Part shown: positions 36,145 to 45,077 of the stretch, one piece after another | Layout of the letters: every line of letters begins with the position of its first letter | How positions within the stretch are numbered: position 1 is the stretch's first letter | NCBI RefSeq assembly: GCF_900543425.1 | Contig: NZ_UQRQ01000008.1 | Location: forward strand, 1-64,000 | Origin: an uncultured Sanguibacteroides sp. | GTDB taxonomy: Bacteria > Bacteroidota > Bacteroidia > Bacteroidales > Marinifilaceae | DNA: 64,000 nucleotides | Reading direction: 5' to 3' | Notes under the pieces: generated by a model | The model's input: the letters and a program-made list of their open reading frames with translations, nothing else | What the model was told of the DNA's origin: nothing | Databases searched by the model: none | Position numbers and translations under genes: made by a program

Positions 36145-36265
36145 ATAAAAATCCCCATAAATGGGGATTTTTATCACATTATATCCCCTTCAATAGGGAT
36201 CGTTCTAAAAAATTAGGTATAATTTACGAAATAAAGAAGGTTAGACATAAATCCCATTAGGGGAT
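36145..36265. promoter_or_regulatory. Three ATCCC/GGGAT inverted repeats
   Basis: Site 1 is ATCCCCATAAATGGGGAT (36151-36168), inside a perfect 12-bp-arm palindrome 36145-36174. Site 2 is ATCCCCTTCAATAGGGAT (36183-36200), exactly 32 bp further. Site 3 is ATCCCATTAGGGGAT (36251-36265). Site 1 is centred about 44 bp upstream of the expected transcription start. Best read as operators for an activator of the SusCD operon; site 1 alone could also act as a terminator hairpin. Confidence 0.6.
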
Positions 36266-36488
36266 AAACTTCATAACAAGGAGAACAACAAGACATATAA
36301 TAAATTAATAATCAATATTATACATCTCAAATCTACTACAGGTAAAAAAAATCAAACGAAACAACCCATCCTCCTCTCCTGAAAACAGAATCACGGCATA
36401 GATTCACTCAGATCGAAGCATTAAGCCTATTCTCTGTAAACAGAATATTTTACGGTTATAAATATTTGTTGTATTTTATACAAATCAA

Positions 36489-37709
36489 CTAAAATGCAGC
36501 CAACAATAAATCAATATCTCTCGATATTAGACCGAATTTATCGGCAATAACCTTACGAGTTAGCAAACCATTATATATATACACGCCATGCCTGAGTCCC
36601 GCATCCGTTTTTATAGTATTACGAAAACCTCCGTTACAAGAGATTTTTTCCAATAAGGGAGTAAATATATTACTATAAGCAATAGATGCTGTCCGAGCTA
36701 CCCGTGAAGCCACATTAGGAACACAATAATGAATAACTCCATTATACACGTAAACCGGTTTCTCGTGTGTTGTCGGTCCGGAAGTCTCGAAGCATCCCCC
36801 GTGATCGATAGACATATCTACTATAACAGCTCCCCGTTTCATCAGTTTCACCTGCTCCTCGGTAACGGAAACACCTTGATCATCATCAAAATAACGCAAA
36901 GCTCCGATGACAACATCTGCAGACAATAAAGCTCTATCCAACACAGGCTTATGAAATACGGAAGTAAATACCCGTTGTCCCAAACAGGCGTTCAACCGAC
37001 GCAACCGTTCCAACGAATGATCAAAAACCTTTACGACAGCACCTAAAGCCAATGCCGTACGGGCAGCATATTCTCCTAAAGTACCCGCTCCTAAAATAAC
37101 AATCTCCGTAGGCGTGATTCCTGTAATTCCGCCTAAAAAGATACCTTTCCCATTCCGGGAATTACTCAAATATTCACTGGCAATCAGGATAGCAGCACCA
37201 CCACAAATCTCGCTCATAATGCGCACAACCGGATAAAACCCATCCTCATCTTTCAAAATATCGAAACCGATAGCCGTCACCTTCTTATGCATCATCTCAA
37301 TAATAGCATCCCTCCGCAGTTCAAAGAGTTTTAACGGAGACATAATGACCTGACGCTCACGCATACATTCGGCATCTTTCAGACTCACGGGTGTTGATTT
37401 CATAACAATATCGGCAACATATACTTCTTCCGGAGTCTCGACAACGCGAGCCCCCACATCGGCATACTCCCGATCCGTATAATTTGCCTGAAAACCCGCT
37501 CCTTTTTGTACTATAACCGCATGACCCGCATCTATCAATATCCCGGCAGATTCCGGAGTCAGACAAATCCGATTTTCATCCCGGTCCGTTTCATTAGGTA
37601 GGCCTATCACAAATTTCTGTCGTTTCCACTCCTGAAATACCTCTTTTTCCTGAAATACAAACCACTCCCTATCAATTGTGGCCCCGGACAATTTACCAGA
37701 GTTATCCAT
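36489..37709 (-). CDS. ald: Alanine dehydrogenase
   Basis: Interconverts L-alanine and pyruvate plus ammonia with NAD. 406 residues, including about 32 extra N-terminal residues before the usual start (FVIGLPNETDRDENRICLTPES). The NAD-binding loop is VILGAGTLGEYAARTALALGA near 204-224; the alanine dehydrogenase/transhydrogenase blocks GGAAILIASEYL and DMSIDHGGCFETSGPTTHEKPVY follow. Bacteroidota homologues share the N-terminal extension as far as I recall. Upstream of it on the same strand is tsaE, 20 bp away. Confidence 0.92.
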   Translation of the reverse strand: MDNSGKLSGATIDREWFVFQEKEVFQEWKRQKFVIGLPNETDRDENRICLTPESAGILIDAGHAVIVQKGAGFQANYTDREYADVGARVVETPEEVYVADIVMKSTPVSLKDAECMRERQVIMSPLKLFELRRDAIIEMMHKKVTAIGFDILKDEDGFYPVVRIMSEICGGAAILIASEYLSNSRNGKGIFLGGITGITPTEIVILGAGTLGEYAARTALALGAVVKVFDHSLERLRRLNACLGQRVFTSVFHKPVLDRALLSADVVIGALRYFDDDQGVSVTEEQVKLMKRGAVIVDMSIDHGGCFETSGPTTHEKPVYVYNGVIHYCVPNVASRVARTASIAYSNIFTPLLEKISCNGGFRNTIKTDAGLRHGVYIYNGLLTRKVIADKFGLISRDIDLLLAAF

Positions 37710-37729
37710 AGTACGTTATATTTAATTTA

Positions 37730-38158
37730 TTATATTCCTTCTACAACTAATTCCCGACGTCCGTCCGGTAGCTCCGAAAAATGGCATATTACCGCATCCT
37801 CAGGCAAAAGCGGTTCAATCATCTCCGGCCATTCGATAAAACAAGGATTTCCACTATAAAAATACTCTTCATAACCGAAATCCATTGCCTCTGCAATATT
37901 TTTTACCCGATAAAAATCGAAATGATATACTCGTTTTCGATCTGCCGTAACATATTCATTTACAATAGCAAAAGTAGGAGACGTCACATCATCTTCTATT
38001 CCCAGACAATCGGCAACCGCCTTTACAAAGGTCGTTTTCCCCACTCCCATGGGACCATACAAGGCAAATAACGTATTGTTTCCCGCCTTTCCTAAAAATT
38101 CAGCAGCAACCCGACTTAAATCATCCAACCCGTTTATTATCCAACGCATATATTTCAT
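37730..38158 (-). CDS. tsaE: tRNA threonylcarbamoyladenosine ATPase
   Basis: TsaE is the ATPase of the complex making t6A37 in ANN-decoding tRNAs. 142 residues from ATG 38158; ATG three codons later and one eight codons earlier are also in frame. Walker A GPMGVGKTTFVKA, the family TSPTFAIVNEY block, HFDFYR and CFIEWPEM are present. Part of a minus-strand run mrp-tsaE-ald. Confidence 0.92.
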   Translation of the reverse strand: MKYMRWIINGLDDLSRVAAEFLGKAGNNTLFALYGPMGVGKTTFVKAVADCLGIEDDVTSPTFAIVNEYVTADRKRVYHFDFYRVKNIAEAMDFGYEEYFYSGNPCFIEWPEMIEPLLPEDAVICHFSELPDGRRELVVEGI

Positions 38159-38204
38159 TTTTACAAGAGGCATTCTATACATGTCTCTCTATGGGCAAAA
38201 TTTA

Positions 38205-39284
38205 TTATTTCGTAACGCGCACTCTTTTGGCCGTATCACTTGTCTCTTCCACAGCCTCAACCACCTGACGGGCCAAATCAAGAAACGCCTCTCCGGTAAT
38301 CGTATTTTCATCCACCGCTACCGGTACTCCGCTCTCACCACCCTCCATGATGCTCATCACGATAGGAATCTGCCCTAACAAACGTAATCCCTTCTCTTCG
38401 GCCAAAGCTTTGGCCCCCTCTTTTCCGAAAATATGATACTTATTATCAGGTAACTCCGCCGGAGTGAACCAGGACATATTTTCCACGATTCCCAACACGG
38501 GAACGGAAATTCCGGGAGATTCAAACATATTGATACCTTTCACGGCGTCGGCCAATGCCACTTGCTGAGGAGTACTTACCACAATAGCACCACTTAAAGC
38601 CACCGTCTGCACTAAGGTCAAATGAATGTCGCTCGTTCCCGGCGGAAGGTCAATCAACATAAAATCCAACTCATCCCAATGCCCCTCTTCTACCATCTGT
38701 TTCAATGCATTGGAGGCCATGGGGCCGCGCCAAACCGTCGCTGCATCGGGGTCAACAAAAAATCCGATGGACAATAATTTTACCCCGTACTTTTCAACCG
38801 GTTCTATCAATTCTTTTCCCTCAACCTCCACCATATAGGGACGAGCATCTTCGCACCCAAACATTTTAGGAATAGAAGGACCAAAAATATCAGCATCCAC
38901 CAAACCCACCTTATATCCCAATTTAGCCAAAGCAACGGCCAGATTGGTAGCTACGGTAGACTTACCGACCCCCCCTTTACCCGATGAAACAGCTATAATA
39001 TGTTTAACCCTTTCCAACGAGAGAGGTTTTTCCAAATCATGTACAAAAACAGTCTCTATATCGACGGTCTTATATCCCAACTTCTCTTTCAACAACTGCT
39101 CGCATTTATTTTTTATAGCGTTGATAAACGGATCATTTGATTTCTGAAATACTAATCGAAAACTTACCCGATCTCCATCTGCTTTCATGTTTTGTACCAT
39201 ATCCAACCCCACGATATTTTTCGATGTTCCAGGATATTTGATCTCTGCTAATACATCCCGTATTCCTTTTACTATCTCTTGCAT
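38205..39284 (-). CDS. Mrp/NBP35-family iron-sulfur carrier ATPase
   Basis: 359 residues: N-terminal MIP18-like (DUF59) domain about 1-85, then a deviant Walker A AVSSGKGGVGKSTVATNLA near 99-117, DADIFGPSIPKMFG, and DLPPGTSDIHLTLVQ. The family assembles or transfers Fe-S clusters. The CxxC pair expected after VENMS is absent: the segment reads WFTPAELPDNKYHIFG, as in some Bacteroidota homologues, so cluster binding must differ. A 47-bp gap separates it from tsaE. Confidence 0.92.
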   Translation of the reverse strand: MQEIVKGIRDVLAEIKYPGTSKNIVGLDMVQNMKADGDRVSFRLVFQKSNDPFINAIKNKCEQLLKEKLGYKTVDIETVFVHDLEKPLSLERVKHIIAVSSGKGGVGKSTVATNLAVALAKLGYKVGLVDADIFGPSIPKMFGCEDARPYMVEVEGKELIEPVEKYGVKLLSIGFFVDPDAATVWRGPMASNALKQMVEEGHWDELDFMLIDLPPGTSDIHLTLVQTVALSGAIVVSTPQQVALADAVKGINMFESPGISVPVLGIVENMSWFTPAELPDNKYHIFGKEGAKALAEEKGLRLLGQIPIVMSIMEGGESGVPVAVDENTITGEAFLDLARQVVEAVEETSDTAKRVRVTK

Positions 39285-39462
39285 ATCATAATCAGTTTAT
39301 AAAAATTGTATTCCACAAAATTACAGGAATAAAACCATTTTTCGGCATTTTCTATCTACAAAATCGCCCGTCTCTTCAAAAAGTCATACCAGACAACGGC
39401 AACCGGACATAAACCCGAAGTCTGATCATCCCGGAGAATTCTTTATCCTCCTATTGCGAACC

Positions 39463-39490
39463 TACCGGATACGATATCCTTTATCCGGTA
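39463..39490. terminator. Inverted repeat after the macrodomain gene
   Basis: TACCGGAT (39463-39470) pairs with ATCCGGTA (39483-39490) just beyond the stop of the macrodomain gene. Possible weak terminator; no strong T tract. Confidence 0.4.
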
Positions 39491-39497
39491 AAGCAAA

Positions 39498-40001
39498 TTA
39501 CGATAAAAGCTTTCGATAAAGTTCGTAATCCGAAAGACTGAAGCAAACGACGTACACTTTCTCGAAATCCGGGTGTGTATTCAGAAAAGTCCGGATCTCC
39601 CGAAGAGCAATCGGAGCTGCTTGTTCTATCGGATAACCGTAAGCTCCGGTGCTGATAGAAGGAAAAGCTATCGTCTTCAAACGGTTTTCCTCGGCCACCC
39701 TTAAACTGTTCCGGTAACAAGCGGCTAACGACTCCGATTCCCCGTGATTCCCGTCCGAGTAAATCGGCCCAACCGTATGAATGACGTGACGAGCCTTTAA
39801 ATGATAACCTCCGGTTATTTTTGCCTCTCCCGTCGGACAACCACCCAAGGTACGACATTCTTCCAGTAACTCCCTCCCGGCAGCCCGATGAATGGCACCA
39901 TCCACCCCGCCTCCTCCCAACAAAGTACGGTTTGCCGCGTTCACAATCGCATCCACGTCCAGTATCGTAATATCGGCTTTAACTACTTCCAATCGTTCCA
40001 T
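39498..40001 (-). CDS. Macrodomain protein, O-acetyl-ADP-ribose deacetylase type
   Basis: 167 residues of the YmdB/MacroD class. ADP-ribose-binding blocks: ADITILDVDAIVNAANRTLLGGGGVDGAIHRAAG at about 9-42 and SISTGAYGYPIEQAA at about 114-128. It hydrolyses O-acetyl-ADP-ribose or mono-ADP-ribosyl groups. It starts 5 bp after the Nudix gene stop, so both are one operon, and the combination suggests ADP-ribose turnover. Confidence 0.92.
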   Translation of the reverse strand: MERLEVVKADITILDVDAIVNAANRTLLGGGGVDGAIHRAAGRELLEECRTLGGCPTGEAKITGGYHLKARHVIHTVGPIYSDGNHGESESLAACYRNSLRVAEENRLKTIAFPSISTGAYGYPIEQAAPIALREIRTFLNTHPDFEKVYVVCFSLSDYELYRKLLS

Positions 40002-40006
40002 AACCC

Positions 40007-40558
40007 CTATTTCAAATATTGTTTATATTCTTGCGAAAGGAGCTTAAAAATCCGGTCCAGCTCAAAAGAATCCAGATTAACGTCTTTTTGTTCCAATCCC
40101 CGTATCTGCATATATAATTTTAAAGCCAAGGATCTACACGCCCTTTCGAATATTTCCCGGTGATCGAAAGCCAGAAGCGGTAAATCGTCAACCGGATACC
40201 AACAGGCCGCCACCGCATCATCATTTCCCTTCACCTTGTATTTTCCAGGATCGACTAAAGCATAAAAGGCAACGGTTATCGTTCTTCCCCTCGGATCCCG
40301 CTCCACAGCGGAAAAAGTATGGAATTGTTCTACAAAAACATCCTTCATTCCCGTCTCTTCCTCCAATTCCCGCAAAGCTCCGGTTTCCGCCGTCTCGTCC
40401 ATGTCCAAAAAACCCCCGGGAAAAGCCCAAGCCCCTTTAAAAGGCTCATTTCCTCTCTGTATAAGCAAAACACTTAGTTTTTCCCCATCAAACCCGAAAA
40501 TCACACAATCCGTTGTTACTGCCGGACGGGGATATCGATAACAATACATTTCTTCCAT
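40007..40558 (-). CDS. Nudix hydrolase, ADP-ribose pyrophosphatase-like
   Basis: 183 residues. Complete Nudix box GGFLDMDETAETGALRELEEETG near 50-72. The start YCYRYPRPAVTTDCVIF and the downstream YPVDDLPLLAFDHREI block are those of the ADP-ribose pyrophosphatase/NrtR-related group. The winged-helix domain of NrtR regulators is not evident, so an enzyme is favoured. Operon partner is the macrodomain gene. Confidence 0.87.
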   Translation of the reverse strand: MEEMYCYRYPRPAVTTDCVIFGFDGEKLSVLLIQRGNEPFKGAWAFPGGFLDMDETAETGALRELEEETGMKDVFVEQFHTFSAVERDPRGRTITVAFYALVDPGKYKVKGNDDAVAACWYPVDDLPLLAFDHREIFERACRSLALKLYMQIRGLEQKDVNLDSFELDRIFKLLSQEYKQYLK

Positions 40559-40702
40559 GACTTATCCTATTAAACTTTCTCCCACAAAATAGCAATCAAT
40601 TTTTCCAATAAACAAATTATTGAATTCCATATTAACAAATGCTCCTCGATAAAAATTCGTCTCTCCATACAATCATACGCCCCAGAACGATACAATTTCA
40701 TA

Positions 40703-40710
40703 TATTTTCG
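40703..40710 (+). promoter_or_regulatory. -7 promoter element of the lipocalin-like lipoprotein gene
   Basis: TATTTTCG matches seven of eight TAnnTTTG positions and would give a leader of about 80 nt before the ATG at 40797. Confidence 0.4.
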
Positions 40711-40796
40711 ATTTAATTATGCCCTTTTTCTCAAACATTTTATCTCCTGTTCGTATACTACTCTGTCAATCAAGGTTTAATTTTAAAATTTGCATT

Positions 40797-41333
40797 ATGA
40801 AAAAGATTGGAACACTACTGTTTTTAACCTGTTCTGTTATTGTACTATCCTTATGGTTAGCCGCTTGTAGCGATGATGATAAAAACGAACGAAAGGACTT
40901 ACTCCAAGGCAGCTGGAATATAGATCAAGCCACGGCTATCGCTACCCCAATAGAAAACGCAACCATGACCAAGGAACAATTGGAAGCCGTATTCAACAAT
41001 TATACTTTCTTCGGACAGGGTTCCGAAATCACGTTCATCGACGATACCGTTAAATTGGTTGCCACTTTCGGAGATGTTGAACTCCCGATGAAATTACCTT
41101 ATACATTTGAAAAAGACACATTGACGATTACGGCTGCCGCCTCTCCGACCGTCACCTTCGAGATCAAGGGAGCGGTCGATTTCTACACTTCACATTTCGA
41201 ATTTAACTTAACCGACAAGTCATATATGAGTATTCTACAATTCGTAGTCCAACTGACACAGGAACCGAACTTGCAGAATGCCCTCACCCAGACCAAACAG
41301 GCTCATGCCTCTTACAATCTGGTAAAAAAATAA
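40797..41333 (+). CDS. Lipocalin-like lipoprotein
   Basis: 178 residues from MKKIGTLLFLTC, chosen because the signal peptide starts there although the frame is open 26 codons further upstream. Lipobox LAAC at about residue 22 followed by SDDDKNE. The mature part begins LLQGSWNID, the entry strand of lipocalin-like domains common in Bacteroidota lipoproteins, then alternating beta strands. Ligand unknown. Ends in a strong hairpin terminator. Confidence 0.7.
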   Translation: MKKIGTLLFLTCSVIVLSLWLAACSDDDKNERKDLLQGSWNIDQATAIATPIENATMTKEQLEAVFNNYTFFGQGSEITFIDDTVKLVATFGDVELPMKLPYTFEKDTLTITAAASPTVTFEIKGAVDFYTSHFEFNLTDKSYMSILQFVVQLTQEPNLQNALTQTKQAHASYNLVKK

Positions 41334-41345
41334 CTGAAGAATAAC

Positions 41346-41386
41346 GAAAGCCTCCCGTAAGTTACACCATACTTCAGGAGGCTTTC
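41346..41386. terminator. Bidirectional terminator
   Basis: GAAAGCCTCC (41346-41355) and GGAGGCTTTC (41377-41386) form a perfect 10-bp stem with partial pairing inside the loop, between the lipocalin-like gene and the converging aroA. Confidence 0.75.
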
Positions 41387-41526
41387 TTAAAAAAGAGATA
41401 TAAGTGTTATTCATACTATCGGTTTAATTCGCCGATCGTATCTATATTTCAACATCCCCACTCCTGTCATTACAAAACGACATCATGCACTTACCAACAA
41501 AAAAACAACTATTTACATTGAGAATA

Positions 41527-42780
41527 TTACAATTTTAGAAAATCAGACCAAAAAGTAGGATAAGACTTGGAAACCACTTCGGCCTGTTTTATGATTACGG
41601 GAGCAGAACTACACAAGGCAGCCGTGGCTAAAGCCATAGCTATCCGATGATCGTTTCGGGAAGAAACCTCGCCTCCTGTAATATTTCCCCCGGTCACCCG
41701 CATGATATCTTCGTCTACCTCTATTCCAATATTTAATTTGGCAAACTCCTCCCGCAAACTCTCGACCCGGTTACTCTCTTTATACAAAAGTCTCCGAGCT
41801 CCCTTTATACAACTCGTTCCCGAACAACCGGAAGCCAAAGCCACCAACGCGGGAAACAGATCGGGACTATCGGTCGCGTCATACTCAAAAGCTCGCAATT
41901 CATTGCGAACAACCGTCACACAATCCCATTTTTCTCCGGGTTCAACAATAACTTCAACTCCAACTTGACGCAATACTTCCAATAACACACGATCGGCCTG
42001 CGCCGAATTGATATTCAAATTGGTAATCTTTACTCTTCCGGCCAAAGCTCCCGCCACTAAAAAACAAGAAGCTCCACTCCAATCTCCTTCCACCGGAAAG
42101 ATACAAGAACGATATGCCTGCCTTCCCCGTATCTTAAAACAACGATAATCTTCCCGTTCAACCTCTATCCCGAAAGCTGCAAGCACATCCAGAGTCATAT
42201 CGATATAAGGCCTACTTTTCGGATTCTCCACGTGTAAGATACTATCTTTTTCCGCTAAAGGTAATGCCATTAAAAGCCCCGTGATCACCTGAGAACTGAT
42301 ACTTCCGTCCAGGCGACATTCACCTCCTCGTAAAGGACCGTGAAGAGTAAGCGGCAAACCTCCCGCACAAGCGTGTATGTTTACGCCCAATTCCTGTAAA
42401 GGAGGGACCAGCATCTGCATCGGTCGCTTCAGCATAGAGCCGCTTCCCATGATTACCACTTCCCGATCCAACAAGGCGGCTACCGGGGTAATCATCCGGG
42501 CCAACAAGCCGGATTCCCCGCAAAATAAAGTCAGTACGCCCTCTTTCTTACTTCTCTCTTCCGGAATAATCAAATAATCGGAACCCATCTCTTTTACCTC
42601 GGCACCCCATGTCTTTGCCACGTCAAGAGCCCTCTTCGTATCGTCACATAACGAAACGTCACAAAGATAGGTGCTCTCCTTAGCCAATACGGCAGCCACA
42701 ATCGCTCGTTGTGCTATGCTTTTGGAAGCAGGTACTGCTATCTCTCCGTTTACCTCAATACACTTTATTAATTTCTCCAT
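41527..42780 (-). CDS. aroA: 3-phosphoshikimate 1-carboxyvinyltransferase (EPSP synthase)
   Basis: Sixth step of the shikimate pathway, joining phosphoenolpyruvate to shikimate 3-phosphate. 417 residues. Blocks seen: PASKSIAQRA near 14-23 for substrate binding, FCGESGLLARMITPVAA, LDGSISSQVITGLLMALP, DATDSPDLFPAL and RNDHRIAMALATAAL. Start at 42780 (MEKLIKC); the frame overlaps the end of the aroE-aroK fusion by 26 bp, so translation is coupled. Last gene of the aro operon. Confidence 0.95.
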   Translation of the reverse strand: MEKLIKCIEVNGEIAVPASKSIAQRAIVAAVLAKESTYLCDVSLCDDTKRALDVAKTWGAEVKEMGSDYLIIPEERSKKEGVLTLFCGESGLLARMITPVAALLDREVVIMGSGSMLKRPMQMLVPPLQELGVNIHACAGGLPLTLHGPLRGGECRLDGSISSQVITGLLMALPLAEKDSILHVENPKSRPYIDMTLDVLAAFGIEVEREDYRCFKIRGRQAYRSCIFPVEGDWSGASCFLVAGALAGRVKITNLNINSAQADRVLLEVLRQVGVEVIVEPGEKWDCVTVVRNELRAFEYDATDSPDLFPALVALASGCSGTSCIKGARRLLYKESNRVESLREEFAKLNIGIEVDEDIMRVTGGNITGGEVSSRNDHRIAMALATAALCSSAPVIIKQAEVVSKSYPTFWSDFLKL

Positions 42781-44047
42781 ATATAATCTCACTTACCTCT
42801 TCAACATTCCGATCATTGGTAGATACCAACATATCCGCAATTCGCGCATAGTTTAATTTACGAGATTCAAACAACTCTTCGGCCGCCTTTACCGGATCAG
42901 CATACCGGGCCAGTAAAGGGCGGGTTGATACATCAATCCGGTTAACGCAAATCTCCGGACGGGCGTAAAGCCATACAACCCAACTAAGTTCCCGTAAACG
43001 CAATCTGTTCTCCGGACTTAAGACCACTCCGCCACCGCAAGAAATAACAGAGGCTTCCTCTCTTTCCAATAATTCGCCCAACACTCCGGATTCTATTTCC
43101 CTAAAACGACTTTCCCCATACCGCTTTATCAATGACGGTATCGTCATGCCACTCCGTCTTTCGATCTCTCGATCCACATCCATACAAGGAAGGTTCAATC
43201 GACCGGAAAGCAGGGGTGCTACCGTCGTTTTTCCAACTCCCATAAAACCGATCAGAGAGATATGTACGGGCTTCTTTCTATGGCACGACAAGGCCTCTTT
43301 CATCCTGTCAATATCCGGATTGACACCGACAAAACGCCGATAGGCCGGAATTCCCTGGTGCAACAACCAACAACGCCCGTCGACATACGTAACACCTCTT
43401 TTAAATGAAAGATCTTTCAAATAAGAACCCTGGTAAATGGCATCCAGCACGATCTGTCCCTCGTGTAACCACTCCTCTTTTATCACTTCTATTCCCGCAT
43501 ATAACGTATTCACTATAATTTTAGTCTCCAAGATTTCGCCGGATAACCTCTCTAATCCACAATACCCGCACCCTACCATTTCCGCAATATGCTTTGCCTT
43601 TTCTAAAGTCCGGTTCGCCAAGACCACGGCTCCCCCTTTTACGTGTAAAGCATAGGCAGCAGCTCTTCCAGCACCTCCGGCGCCTATCACCAGACACTTT
43701 TCACCGGCAATATTTACTCCTTGTGTCTCAATAGCTCCACTCACCCCATCCACATCCGTATTCATCAACACGTACTCTCCTCCCTGCCGCCACAAAGTAT
43801 TTCCGGCCTGAAGCATTTTTACCGTCTCCGTTTGAGAAGTATTTTTCCAGTTTTCCATAGATTTAAAGGGAGCGGTTATATTCATTCCCGATAATCCCAG
43901 TTCCTGAAATAACGTCATAGCCTCCCCGGCTGAAACAGCAACCATCCGAAAATAGGCCAAATCATTCCTACCAGAAAAAGCCGCATAAAATAACTCCGGA
44001 CTTTTACTGTGCAAAATAGGATTTCCCGTTACAGCAAAACAAGACAT
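42755..44047 (-). CDS. aroE-aroK: Fused shikimate dehydrogenase - shikimate kinase
   Basis: 430 residues from MSCFAVTGNP. AroE part about 1-255: SKS at 14-16, catalytic Lys62 in NITAPFK, Asp98 in NTDVDG, NADP loop GAGGAG at 122-127, Gln231 in LLHQG. AroK part about 259-430: P-loop GFMGVGKTT at 267-275, DVDREIERRSG, FREIES, CGGG at 337-340 and the lid STRPLL. No stop or frameshift between them, so it is a real fusion performing steps four and five of the pathway. Starts 5 bp after aroB and overlaps aroA. Confidence 0.93.
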   Translation of the reverse strand: MSCFAVTGNPILHSKSPELFYAAFSGRNDLAYFRMVAVSAGEAMTLFQELGLSGMNITAPFKSMENWKNTSQTETVKMLQAGNTLWRQGGEYVLMNTDVDGVSGAIETQGVNIAGEKCLVIGAGGAGRAAAYALHVKGGAVVLANRTLEKAKHIAEMVGCGYCGLERLSGEILETKIIVNTLYAGIEVIKEEWLHEGQIVLDAIYQGSYLKDLSFKRGVTYVDGRCWLLHQGIPAYRRFVGVNPDIDRMKEALSCHRKKPVHISLIGFMGVGKTTVAPLLSGRLNLPCMDVDREIERRSGMTIPSLIKRYGESRFREIESGVLGELLEREEASVISCGGGVVLSPENRLRLRELSWVVWLYARPEICVNRIDVSTRPLLARYADPVKAAEELFESRKLNYARIADMLVSTNDRNVEEVSEIIYGEINKVY

Positions 44048-44051
44048 AACA

Positions 44052-45071
44052 CTACAATTCAGTAATCCAACTTTCCAACTCGCCAAAAGAGACAAATTCC
44101 TCTTTACATTGTCCGATACCGACAGGTAGAATCAAATGAATACATTCTTTATCTCTCTTTTTATCTTTACGCATGGCCTCCAACAACCGAGAAGCCGGAA
44201 TTGCGGTTTGTACGGGTAAATGAAAAAGCTCCAACAAACGCATCACCCGGTCAAACTCCTCTCCCGACATATACCCCTTGTACACAGACAGTTTAGACGC
44301 CATACACAATCCTATGCTAACAGCCTCACCGTGAAGGGGAATACCGTTTTTTTCCAAAGCATGTGCAAAAGTATGTCCCAGGTTCAATAGACGACGGACT
44401 CCTCCCTCCTTCATATCCCGCTCGACAATCGAAGCCTTTATATTCACGGACTCCTTTACCAGAATTTCCAAGCAAGCCCGATCCTTTTGTAACGCCGGAT
44501 TCGCATGTTCTTCCATATAACAAAACAACCCGGCATCGGCAATCATAGCGGCTTTCACGATTTCCGAAAAACCGGCCGCGTATTCCCGGTCGCCCAAAGT
44601 ATCCAATAACTCCGGATCACAAATAACAAATTCGGGTTGATTAAAGACACCGAGTATATTTTTATAACCATGATAATTTACTCCGTTCTTTCCCCCCACA
44701 CTCGCGTCTACCTGCGCAAGCAAAGTAGTGGCCACAAAACCGAAACGACATCCTCTCATATAAATAGAAGCTACAAAACCCGTAATATCACAGACAACGC
44801 CCCCACCAAATCCCACGATAAACGTATTCCGATCCGCCTCCAGACGTATCAATTCTTCCGTAATCCGGTCTATCGTCTCCCAGTTCTTGTGGGATTCTCC
44901 CCCCCTAATCCGAATTACCTCATAATCCCGCAAAATACCTTGATAAATAGAATAAATGGACTCTTCAGTAATCACAATCACCCTGCACCCCACAGGTAAA
45001 TACTTTCGCAGAAACCTCGTTTGCTCTCCGATAACGATTCGTGAACCTTGTATGGATATTATACCTGCCAT
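44052..45071 (-). CDS. aroB: 3-dehydroquinate synthase
   Basis: Second step of the shikimate pathway, NAD- and metal-dependent cyclisation of DAHP. 339 residues. Blocks: GGESHKNWETIDRI, FGGGVVCDITGFVASIYMRG near 90-108, TTLLAQVDASVGGKNGVN near 117-134, and the metal histidines in NLGHTFAHALEKN and LHGEAVSIGL. The gene sits 6 bp after the YgjP-like gene and just before the aroE-aroK fusion. Confidence 0.95.
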   Translation of the reverse strand: MAGIISIQGSRIVIGEQTRFLRKYLPVGCRVIVITEESIYSIYQGILRDYEVIRIRGGESHKNWETIDRITEELIRLEADRNTFIVGFGGGVVCDITGFVASIYMRGCRFGFVATTLLAQVDASVGGKNGVNYHGYKNILGVFNQPEFVICDPELLDTLGDREYAAGFSEIVKAAMIADAGLFCYMEEHANPALQKDRACLEILVKESVNIKASIVERDMKEGGVRRLLNLGHTFAHALEKNGIPLHGEAVSIGLCMASKLSVYKGYMSGEEFDRVMRLLELFHLPVQTAIPASRLLEAMRKDKKRDKECIHLILPVGIGQCKEEFVSFGELESWITEL

Positions 45072-45077
45072 ATCAAA

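Larger units (their letters stand above)
36035..36488. other. Upstream control region of the SusCD operon
   Basis: 454 bp without a gene. Near the SusC side lie a promoter element and three inverted repeats (separate entries). The far part, about 36270-36488, is featureless AT-rich sequence; no clear terminator for alanine dehydrogenase was found. Confidence 0.6.

Noticed and set aside
36145..36174. Reading the 12-bp-arm palindrome simply as a terminator of alanine dehydrogenase
   Set aside because: It is over 300 bp from that gene on the wrong side: ald is transcribed away from it. Position at the SusC promoter and repetition of the motif favour an operator.
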